Shown: piece after piece, positions 1 to 12,100 of the stretch
Layout: every line of letters begins with the position of its first letter
How positions within the stretch are numbered: the stretch's first letter is position 1
NCBI GenBank assembly: GCA_000328365.1
Contig: KB298831.1
Location: 145,114 to 209,113 of the forward strand
DNA from: Capitella teleta
Taxonomy: Eukaryota > Annelida > Polychaeta > Capitellidae
Direction: 5' to 3'
DNA length: 64,000 bases
Program-made: the position numbers and the translations under genes
Notes under the pieces: model-generated
Databases searched by the model: none
What the model was told of the DNA's origin: nothing
Seen by the model: the letters and a program-made list of their open reading frames with translations, nothing else

Positions 1-50
1 GTGTGAGGCAGTCAGAATGAAATGTCTTAAGATTCAACAATGGATCTAAC

Positions 51-3000
51 CATAGAGACAGTCAGCAGAGCTCGTCGATCCAGTGTTCAGGGTGAGGTAG
101 CTACCGCTACACGCATTGCAAGCAGCAACACCGGGAGCTGCTTTGTACGATCCGACTTGGCACGGGACACACTGTCCGCCAACTTCTTCTTCACCAGCAC
201 CACACAGCACTGCCATCAAGCACATTTCACAACTGAACTGCTGCCATGCAGAGATAAATAACTCACAGAGACAACCAGCAGCGTCCGTGGAGCCTTCAGT
301 GAGGGTACTGAGGGTGGCGTTGCACATCAGACACTCCTCTTGCAGGCTCAAAGGTTGGTATTGTCCGATGGGACATGGCATACAGATGTTGGCTGAAGAA
401 TTGCGGAAGAATCCAGGTTCACAAGCGACTAAGACCAAGATAGAATGCTTGAGGAAACACTGCGCATATGTCGTGTATGGTACAAACCAATATCACACTC
501 TGCGAGGGAAGTCGCGTTCAAGCCTTCTGTTGTGTAACCCTCGGGGCAGAGCTCGCACTCTCCGAAGACGTCAATGTCGTTGTTTTTGTAAGAACCGAGC
601 GGACACGCAGAACAAGTTCCATTGACATTCCGCTCGGATCCGGACGGACAAAATGCTGAAAAAGGAACATACGATTGACTTCATTTCCTGGTACGTAATG
701 CAACCCGCCGTTGATTAAACGTGAAGCTCAGCTCTAATAGTGGCTTTAAATTGGATGACTTACATTCGCAGTCACTGATACTGCGTGCGCCCGTGTAGTT
801 GAATGTTTGCCATTCAGGGCACGACAGACACGAGTCCTGCCACTGCTGGTCCTGGTAGGTTCCTGCTGGACAATGGAGGCAGATGTTGGCATTAGCGTCG
901 CGGTAAGACCCTGGATCACACGCCGCTGCAGAAAATAAAACCAATCATGAATAACGAGGAATGATAAGAACTCGAGCTGCCAACCTAAATTGCAGTCTGA
1001 GATGTCGCCGGCTCCAGTGCCGTTTGTGGTGACATTTGAAGGACAGCTCTCGCAAGATCCGAACTGAGACAGCACTTGGTTGCGGAAAAATCCTTGAGCA
1101 CACTCTACACATTCAAATTCTCTAGTCGTCGAATTCAGCACGTTGGACTCTTGGCCACTTGGACAGAGAACTGAAATACATACATGTACATGTAAAATTT
1201 GTATATGCAATCAGGTTTCATTATTTTGGAGGAATTTCAACAATTCGGCCTTGATTTTATATGAACTGATGTGTTATTCAGGGCCTTTTCGTTTATTCGA
1301 CGGTTTCAATAGAAAAAGAGGAGGCCGGATTAACAAGTTATGATTAAATACGGATGCAACGCGATGCATGATGGGCTCAACTGGGTACTTAACGACAACA
1401 GTAAATTTAATCCATAATTCTGATACGATCAACTTACTCTTGCACTGGTCCAGACGTGTAGATCCAGTATTTTCAGTGGCGATGGCGCTTGGACATTGGA
1501 TGCATTCGGTTTGTTGATCTTCTGGCTGATAAAAGCCAATTGCACACGTAACACAAGTGTTAGCTACAACATCCAAGCTACTGCCGGCATAGCACTTGGC
1601 TGGAAGGAAAAGAAGGCATCGATTCACGATCACATTCAATTCGATGAAATACGTACGGATGGAACAATTGGCGGAGGAGGTAGAAGCAGTTTCGGCAGTG
1701 GTCGCGTTCTCCGGACATTCCAGGCACACTCCAAATCGATCGATGCTGTTGTCCTTGTAAAAGCCAATGGCGCACTCGATGCAGGACATGTTCCCTTGGT
1801 CATACCCAAAGCCAGAATCACATTCAGCTGAAAAAGAAAAATGCAATTGCAGGTTTGAGTATGTAGCACCAAACAACACAAGCAGAGGTCTGCTGGCCTC
1901 GATTTATCAAGAAATCTCGATTTCATTTGTTCTTTTCATTATACTCACGGAGGCAGTCTTTAGCCTTATCTGTTCCTTCACGAACGGTTGAAGTTCCTAC
2001 TGGACATTGAATGCATGATTTTTGATCCTCCTGTTCCTGGTACAACCCGATGGGGCACGGTTCGCAGCGGTTTGCATCACTGAGGTACGTGCCACTGAAA
2101 CAATATCCTGCAACGAAGTATTGTCACTGTGTCTATCATGTAATCTGAGCACTTACTGTCTGTGCAATCAGCGGCATCAGCGGACGTGTTGGAGGGAGTC
2201 GTGAAACCGTCGGGGCAGGGGGAGCAAGAACCGAAAAGGTCAGTGTCCGCATTCCGGTACGATCCCTTCTCACAAACAACGCACCCCGTTCCACTGATCT
2301 GATATCCAGACTCACAAAAATCTGCAATGTATCGAATGACGACTCATATAACCAACAAATCAAAGGCTTACCGAGGCAAGCGGTTCGGTTGTCAGACATA
2401 TCGCTCAGTGTGGTTTGGTTCTCGAAGCAGGACGTGCACTCCTCGGCTCTGTCCATTTCGGAGAAAGTGCCGATGGGGCACGGAATACAGGTGTTGTTGG
2501 ATGCTTCTCTGTAGGTTCCAGCAAAGCATTCACGGATGGTACAGTCAGCCACAGAGACCGATTCGTTGTATGGGGTGATGAAGCCATCAGGGCAGAGCTC
2601 GCATTGGTAGTTGACATCAATGGTGCGGTATGTACCAATGGGGCAGATGTCACAGCCATTCGCCTGGTTGAGCTCCTGTCCAGGGGCACAATCAGCTGTG
2701 GAGAAGGTTTTAGGTTGAGCCAGAGAAGAATAAATTAAGAAATCCTCACGTGAACACCCGGACGCGTTCAAGGTGCCTTGAGATGCAGTTGTATCGAGAG
2801 GGCCACACGCTATGCAGAAGAAAAAACCCTCCTGGTCTTGGTAGAAGCCAAAGTCACACAGTTCACAAGTGTTGGATGTCACGTTAAAGAAGGAACCAAT
2901 GGCACAGCGCTCTGTGGAATAGAACATTTGTGCGTGAAGTTCAAAGAGATTAGAAAGGCAAGTTGCGTACCGTGGCACTGAGACGCTGAGGTGCTTCCAG

Positions 3001-3126
3001 TGGTTTGTGTGACGCCAGAAGCAGAACATGGTTTGCATGATGTCTGAGCGGCTTCATCCTGGTATTCATTCATTTTGCAAAACTCACAAGCGCCGTTCAC
3101 CTCCTTAGAACCGACAGGACACGCGT
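51..3126 (-). CDS. Mosaic gene: array of 13 GCC2/GCC3 repeats on 12 exons
   Basis: Exons: 2971-3126, 2750-2911, 2372-2695, 2157-2321, 1949-2107, 1657-1827, 1438-1599, 985-1170, 764-925, 488-655, 267-428 and 51-209. Each codes about 52-62 residues in phase 1-1, i.e. one repeat per exon, except 2372-2695 (324 bp), which holds two. Typical starts are ECDSGFGYDQGNMSCIEC, ACEPGFFRNSSANICMPC and RCAIGSFFNVTSNTCELC. Each has C-x-x-G followed by C-x-x-C and C-x-x-C-P motifs with many N-glycosylation sites. All lengths are multiples of three. The last exon ends in a donor (ATG|GTTAGA), so the array or gene continues outside the window. Confidence 0.9.
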
Positions 3127-6100
3127 CTGAAATGACAACATCAGAATTCGCCCCATATTAGCTCGGATGCAACTCACAACACCGCGTGCCCAATGTGACG
3201 AAACCACGCCCGCAATCGGTCGTTGAGGCGATACTCACTGTGCTCACATCGGGAGCACCATCTGCAGCCAAACTGAGGCCACCGGGGCTGATGCTCACCT
3301 GCATATATTGCAAACGTTTAGAAATTCGAGCATAACAAGTCTACAATCTACTTACAGTGAAGTCAAATGCATCTTCTTCATAAAATCCCTTGGTGATGAT
3401 CTCAGAGACGGACATGGGGTGTCCAGCACTTGTGTTGAAGTTTGGACTGAGAGCAGACATTGTGGCTTCGTTACATAAAAGATCGAGCTGATTACGCACC
3501 CGTCGTAAAGAATGACGAACGTCACACTGCAGTTGACATTCTCAAGACAATCTAATGTGACTGCCAGGTTTGAACAGCCGCTGTCAACGCACAGACCGGG
3601 GTAGACGCTGGTGTTCCAATTCTGGAATACCTCCCGGATGAGATTTTTCAGTGTCGTCTTCTGACTTTCAGTCTGTGCCGTCAACGGATAAGTGACATTC
3701 GTTTCAACTGAATTGCTATCCAGCAAAACTAACAAAACGAGATATTAAATCAACGAACCCAGCGCAACGCTTTTTTTGCAGAACTTACTGACACACTCTG
3801 ACATGGTATAGACGTCAGGATGGAGTGGGGACCATGAAGATGCTGGACCACACGTCAAAATCACAGGCTGCTGAAGAGGGAGCAAGCCGTTGGCACATTT
3901 GCTCACTTCGCAGTACGTGTAATTGTTATTTGTTGAGCAGTCGCTTTCCGTCAAACCAATTGTCGCGGGGTCACATTCCCAATCTATTATTTTGAATTGG
4001 ATCATCAGCAATTGAGGAGAGGATACTTACAATATACGGATAAAACGAAACTGCAGTAGACGAGCCTAGATCTGTCCTCCAATTCATACGTTATGGTGTA
4101 CTCTCCCCAAACGAATGTGTCACCTGCTATACGATATGCATTGCTGTTTCAATAGGCGATATGGAAAATACCTGAGCCATATTCCGATGTGAGAGTGACG
4201 TCCCCACTGTTCGATGTAGGTTCTGTCCAAGTGACAACTACCCTCCTCTCTGCGCTGTACACGAAGAAATCCAATGGACAATTTTCAATCACCGAGTCCG
4301 CTTCTCCAACTGAAAGTAAGCACTAATATATCTGCCGCAGAAAAAAATGCCAACCAACCATCATGATACTGTATCTCGTATAAATCGTTGATAGCTCTTC
4401 GGTTGCGACTGAATCTGACGGCTTCGTTTTCATGGGAATATCTCTTGTTGTACAGGAAGCAATCTGTCCCGTTGAACTCCATGGCACGACAAGATTCGTT
4501 GTGATATCGTTCTTGGCACAATTTTCGACATTCTTTTTCACTTGGCGTATCTTCGAAAGACTTGTACGGCTCCAGGTCAAAGGATGAATCGCCGTAGTTG
4601 GTCCACGTGAATACTGGAAGATAGATCAACATCAGTACTAGGCCTATCAAATGTCGCATAAATATACGCCATATGGTTTGCCATATAAAGCTCGCCTATC
4701 CGTATGAAAAATCGCCTTTCATGAACATGCATCACAAAACATCCATTCGAATTATATCTCACGTCAATAGTTGCTGACTCTTCTAAAAATATTCAATTTT
4801 CAACTTTGTGTACGACGCCGGCCTGATTTCCAAGAAAGGCGCGAAATTTCACTCCCAGCGACGCGTTGCTGGCGGGTGTTCACATTGCACAACGTTAGCG
4901 GCTGTCAGCATTTTTCTTAGTAAAAGTAGGACACGGGTGATTTGAAAACAGTAAATCTAAAACCCGGGTCGGTTGTTGTGGCACTTTGCGAAATTGCAGG
5001 CTACAGCATGAACGCTGCTATATTATAAAATTATTATTATATCATTTTATTCACAAACTCAAGTTTGTACATTTTGTATGAAAAACAAAAACAGTAAGTT
5101 TAACAGAACTGCAAACAGTACTTAATTAAGTAATACATAAATAATAAAGAAGTGCATTAATTTCGATATGACTCAATATGCAGTCTAATATTTCTCGTAT
5201 TATTTCCACGAGAATTGTAAGGTAACATGGAAGCCTAAAATTTTAATTAGTGTGGACTTATTTTGGGCCTGACACGGTAGGGCGGATCCACGGGCGATCG
5301 GGATCAGCCATAGTATAGGGCTACATCAGTATAGACTATTATTTTCGCAAACCCTCACCTCCATTTCCGTCCTTGATGAATATGTCGTCACACGTTGCAG
5401 GGTTTTCACGGAGCACTCCCGCTGAGGTTTCATAGTCCGCCCAGTTGAGCAGCATGGCGTCGTTGTCCTGGTATGTACACATGGTTTGCATGGAGGTGAC
5501 TTCAGCGAAAGTCAGCGTTCGTTCGTAAACGAGAACTTGTGAAATGCGCCCAATGAATCCGCCCCCAATGATCACGAACGCCCTGTGACAGAACAGATGA
5601 CAAACTATGGTATAGTCACACATCAAACTCACTTCTCATTATCATCAGTTGTTAATGCCATGCCGGTTGTGTTGATTGAAAACGGGACTGCGTCGAAATA
5701 AACGGTGCCTTTCTGCTGGCCAATATCCATGTTGATGACGACGTTATGCCAATTAAGATCGTTGATTTCGAAACGGAAGGGATTCGGTTTGGGGTCCGGA
5801 GAGATATGAACCCCATTGTGATCCATGAATAGCACTTCCTTGTCAGGAACATCCTCAGCAAGACTGTTTAACTCATCATGCAGCTCACGTAAACAACAGA
5901 AACCTACTTTCTGAGCACGAGTGAGAAGAACTTGCCCTCATCCTTCAGCCACGAATAGCGCACGAATAGACTCAGAGACAGCACACTGACATTCGTCACA
6001 TCGAACGGGTACGCGGTTTCCGCTGAAGATCCCGCTGACCAGAAGTTGTAATCGAAACTGGGATCCACGGCTGAAACATAAGCATGCGCGTGCATGATGT

Positions 6101-9100
6101 CACATTACATAGACTGTTTACGTACTGTGATCGCAATTATCTCCAAAGAAGCTGATATTTGAGCATGCGCAGTAATGATCATTGATTCCGTCGATGCAAA
6201 CGCGTCCATTGGGGCATGGTGAGAATGAGCAGTCGTCGAAATTGACAGAGCAATCATCAGAAGAGAACCCTGTTATAACAGAGATATGCACTGGCGAAGG
6301 ACTATGGGGTAATACACTTACCGTCTGAGCATTCACAATGAAAAGTGTCGAATCCGTAGACACAGGAGCCTCCGTTCGCGCAAGGGTTCACAGCGCACGG
6401 ATCCTTGAGAATCTCACAGCCAGGACCGGCGAATTCTGCAATATAAATGCATGAATACGGCGAAACCGGCATCGTGTGTTGGTGTACCATCAAGGCAATC
6501 GCATGTGGCTGAAAGTCCTGGGACTAGAGTTCCATTGTTGAAACAGGGATTAACCAGATCTGTGATGACATTGCCCAGAGCGCAAGTCTCCCCATACATT
6601 CCAACTGGGCATCTGAAAAGAACTCAATGGAAGAAACGCGAGACGCTGAGCAAGACTTACGAGCAGTAAAAGTCATCATGGAGGTTGTAGCAGGTACCAT
6701 CATTGCACGTGGCATTCGTACAGGACTCGAGAAGGATTTCGCAATTCTGGCCTGTCCACTCAGGATTACAGACGCACGTGTAGTTCCCGATGATATTGTT
6801 GCAGGTGGCTCCGTTCAAACACGGCTCGTAATCTGCACATTCATCAACATCCAACTGAACAGCAATAAAACAGCTTCAGTATTGAACTCAGCAATATCCA
6901 AATGATGACACTCACCGTGCAATTGACTCCCTTCCACTCCGGGGGACAGTCACAAGCGTAGCCTGCCAAGCTGTTACGACACGTTCCTTGTTCACAAGGA
7001 CCAGCTGCACAGTTGTCGGTGATTTCAGAGCAGTTGAAGCCTTCGTATCCTTCAGCGCAATTGCACGTGAAATTGCCAGTGCCATCCACACACGTCGCTC
7101 CATTTTCACATGTGTGACTAGCGCAGTCGTCAATATCGACATCGCAAATCCAGCCTTCATATCCAAAATCACAGTCACATTGCCAATTCATATTTTCATA
7201 TGAGCATGTTCCAGAGACGCATGGGTTAGCTGCTAAGCATGGATCATCGAACTCGCAAGCTCCCGAGACCGACACTAAAAAGAAGGGTGTCATACAAGGT
7301 GGCTCAAAAATGTGATCAATACCTTTGAAATTCTCTTCACAGATGCAAGAGTTCTCATAAGAAGTTGTATTAAGGAAGCAGGTTCCATTGGAACCGCAGT
7401 CATCGACACAGATATCAATTTCTTCTTCGCATAGGGTTCCATTGAAAGGACCTGCACACGTGCAATAGAAGGTGATGCCATCCAAATTATTACAGGCTCC
7501 TCCATTGAGGCAAGGGTTGCTGGCGCAAGGGTCTGTAACAGCATTCACGTGATTTCAGAATTCCCAAACCAGGAACGACCTACCTGATCTCACATCACAC
7601 GTGTTCCCTTCGAAACCTTCAACGCATAAACATTCGAACCATTCGGGGGAGATAGATGTACAGTTACCCCCATTTTCACAAGGTGTCGTCGAGCATATGT
7701 CCACATACTCTTGGCACCTGCACAAAATGCTCCAGTAAAGAAAATGTTAGCTAAGAGGCTGCGAGGTATACCTGTTTCCAGCGTAACCTCCACTGAGTGG
7801 ACACAGACAGTTGTATGTCCCCAGATCATCTTGGCACATGGCTCCGTTGTCGCAGGTCGAACCAACGCAATTGTCTTCTTCAATTTCGCATCTGTCTCCA
7901 GAGACAGTAACATTGGCTGAGGAAGTAGTGTAACAAATTATGAGCTGAATTGCAATTAAAGGATATGGGCTCACCAACGGAACTGCAATTGCAGGTGAAA
8001 GTGTTGTTTCCGTCAATGCAGTCAGCTCCATAATAACAAGGCTGCGAGGCACAGTTGTCTATCTTCTTCGTGCAGTTGACGCCGGTGTAGCCTGTCGAGA
8101 TAATTCAAATAAATTGATGAATTGACGCCATTGGCAAAAGCCTTTAATTGCTCGCCTGGAGTGCAGACGCATATAGGTAAATGTTGTTTGATCACACAGT
8201 CTCCGAAGATACAGTTGGCACAATCAGCTAAAACAAATCCACTAACAGATGCTGATTGCATACGTGGAATATTTCTTACGGTGACCAGAAGTTTGGCAAG
8301 AAGAGACCGAAGCAGAGAGAGCGGAGGGTGTGGTGAAGGCATTCGCGGGACATTCCAAGCACTCGAGGGAATCAAATGCTGTGCTGTAATATCCGTTGGG
8401 GCACACGTGACACTTCATTTTGTTGAAATATTCGCCAGGGAGACACACATCTATGCCGACACATAACTCATGAGGCCACCCTGGGTATTATCGTGAAGAT
8501 TGCTTACTTCTACACAGCGCCTCGTCACCGATTCCATTGTAGAAAGTCGTTTGATTGCCAGCACATGCAACACACCGTTCGGCATCGACACTGTACGTTC
8601 CTTGAGCGCATGGCGAACACGGCGGCATTTGATCAGGGGAAATAAATCCATCCGCACAGACGTCTACAACGGCTGTACATGTAGGTGACTTACACAAGAC
8701 AATACACTCACCAATGCATTCACTATACTGTTTGGCTCCAGGCAATAAGGTAGATTGACCAGACGGACAGGGGACACATTCTGCATTACCGGCCAGTGGT
8801 TTAACGTGACCAACAGGACACGCCTCACACTGTTTGGCTTCAGAAGAGTAATATGTGCCAGGACCACATTCAACTGAATTGAATAGAATTCAGGTGCCTT
8901 GACGGTGCCTAGGTGGGTAGTTACTCACAGCACTGGTAAAGCCCGTCAATTATATGCATCTGGTCATCTCCAGGACAGAAGAACATTCCAGTATAGTTGT
9001 TCACAGATGCCTTAACTTCACCGCAAGAGCCCAAGTTCATGTTGAGAATGTTAAAGTCACTCGGAAAATTGGTGTACATCACGTTGAGAATTTGGCTACA

Positions 9101-12100
9101 GAAGTTATAGTAATTCGATTCCTGGCCATCTGGAATAATTGTGGCCTTAAGAATGACAACATACTGCAAGAGAATACAATACATTGAATGTAAATATGTT
9201 TATTATCGCACAATTGGTGTACTATACCTCATAGTCTGATGAGCCATTAATGTAGAACTCGGTGTAAGTTACGTTGTAGCCGTCATACTTGGGGCTACCA
9301 GAACAATACCCTTCAGCTGAAACTTCGCTAGCTGGCCACAAAGTGGGGTAAGTGTGATTGAATTCACTCAAGCACGACAGGAGACCATCTCCACTTGCAG
9401 GGTCAACTTTGGTATACGTGAATGTTGTGTAAATCACCCAGCGAGCGTTGTATGTGGGCTCTGTAATAAATTGTACAGTGGCTCAACATTCATTAAACAT
9501 GGTGCGTACCTGTGCATTGATGCACAAAATGTGGTTCCCATCCGATGGGATCCTCACAGATGTGCACATAGGTGGTTGTGTTATCATAAAAGTAGTATCC
9601 ACTTGCGCAGGAGTAAGTGCAGTTAGCACCACCATCATACTCATAACACTCTCGATTAGTGTTGGCCGGTACATCCAGTTTCGTTAGGCTGCAGTTTGAA
9701 CCTGAACGACAGGGAATGTACAAGGCTGAGACATACTTAGACTCACCTGCGAGGTAGACACTGTAGGAACACTGAGCCATGTTTCCCGCATCATCTGTTG
9801 CCTGTATGGTGACGTACGAGATCACATCCCGTCGGTCCACGATGTAAGAAACATTGACGAAGCCAAAGTCATCTGTCACGTTGATGCTCTTTTTCAGGTC
9901 CTCATCGGTGATGTTGCTAGGACTTCTGAATATCGTAAAAGACTCAGGACAGTCGAATTCTGGGGGCGAATCATCTGCAGAAGAGTTGGAGTAAGAAGAC
10001 TATGGTCAATGTAAAAGCAAACAAACCTTTGATGGATATTTGTACGAGGCACCACTCGGAGTTAGAATTGTAGTCAGTGAATGTAAAGTTGACTACCATG
10101 TCCTCTGTTAACAGCCAATCCCCATTGAAGAATTTGGGAGTGACCGACATCATGACTCCAGTGTTGTCAGTTGCAGTGGGGGCAGTCCAGTTCACGTAGT
10201 TCGCCACAAGTGATGAATATCTTTCTACATAGTATGTGTTGGACGGTTCGCACAAAACTTTAGGTGGTTCCACATCTGAGAAAGAAGTTTGTAAAAGAGC
10301 TAAGCAGAATATTTCTTTTATTCACCAATGCACGATGGTAAGTCTCCATCCCAGTAACATGTGCCATTGTCATATGATCTGCAAACCAAGGGACTTGCTG
10401 GGGAGGCACTGTAGCCAGGCCTGGTACAGTTGAAGCTCACTTGTTGGCCAATTTCATATGAAGTAGCAACCTGCACAGCACCAGCTGGGTGTCCTGGGTC
10501 GTCGCAAGTCTTGGCTGAAAATCCCCGATTTGGAATTCTAAAGTTGAGTATTTATGAGTGAACTCACGGACACACTGCAGCGTGCCGTAGTCCCAATAGC
10601 CGTTCGATTTGCAGGTGACCGTGTCATTTCCTTGGCCAGATTGACCTATTTTCAAATATGCGTTCTCACAAGTGAACAGGAAATGACTGCCATAGAGAAG
10701 AGAGAGTGGGACCCCCTGTGTCTCAGGTACAGTCCCTGTTCGATTCACCTCTCCACACTGAACAACTGGACAGACACTGATAATTTAAAGCTATGGGAGC
10801 CACAAAAGTCTTACCAGGGCAGTCATACAACCCGACAAGGGTGTAGTTCTGGTGTACAGCATCAAAGACACACTGAAGCGGATATTTGGCTAGAACTGGC
10901 ATGCCAATCACACATGCACCTTCGACCGTGTCCCCGTAAGGCAAAGGGAACACACTTTCGTCGATGGATGGCGGGTAATCGGCTTGTGAAAGGAGAATGT
11001 TGTTTGGACCATCGCATGTCGCGACTGAAAGTATGATCGTGCAATTACAACCGGTGAAGCATTCAATAGTCAGCCTCACCTAGGCATGAGGGAAAGGCAT
11101 AGTCCCAGCGTCCTGATTCAAGGCATGTGATTTTGGACGAACCATTGAGTTTGAAACCAATATCACATTGGAAGATGACTTCATCTTGATAGAGAGATGA
11201 AGTCGTCATCCAAGGTTCTTCTCCCAAATAGATGGATCCATGGGGCAGCACACTTGGAATAGGTGGGCAACTAACACCTGCAACAGACATTCAATGAAAG
11301 GGAAATCTAGTATAACTTTGCACTAACGGACACACGACTTGTTGATCCTAAGTGGTTTTACGCTATTTTCTTCAAAACCAGGGATGGTTAATCCACTGGT
11401 GCCATTCGCCGTATACAGCACGTACCCGGTAAGTGTGCTCACACATTCATAAGAACCGACTGTGTTGCTGCAGTTGCAAGTGTCTTGGCAATCGTCAACT
11501 ATTGTCGCACATTCGTCTATATCTGTAATACGAAAGCAGAATATTAGAGAAGAAATTCAAGCCGATAGGGGATCTCTTGCCAACACATCCTCCTGAGTGA
11601 TCTGGTGCATATCCATCGTCGCAAGAGCATACGTAGGATCCAATCGTGTTGACACAAACTTGGCCAAATCCGCAAACCGACCCAAGACATTCATCTTCGT
11701 CTGGAGAAGATAAAAAATCCGTTATAGCCAAGTCGAAGAGCTGACAACAAATACCATTGCATTCAGGAAGCTCCGTGAATACACCATTCAATCCACATGT
11801 AATGCTTGCTGTGCCGTTCATAACAAAACCAGGATCACATTCGACCTCCAAAGACTCCCCAAGTAATGCGGCGTTGCCTGTGATTGACCCCATGAGCAGG
11901 GATTCCGCTGCAATAGTGCAAGTCGACTCTGTCGAGAGGAAAGATCAGAAGAGGAGGAAGAAGGGGAGAAGAAACGCACGTCGACACGAGGGCTCACGGG
12001 ATGACCAGGACCCTTGAATACAGACAAGCTGATCAGCGCCTTCCATCAAGTATCCAGGATCACAGGTGAATCTGACGACGGTGCCAGACACCAGGTCTCC

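Noticed and set aside
116-625. Plus-strand open frame of 169 codons opposite the GCC2/GCC3 array
   Set aside because: It is the antisense shadow of cysteine-rich exons; the minus-strand frames have clear domains and splice phases, this one has none.
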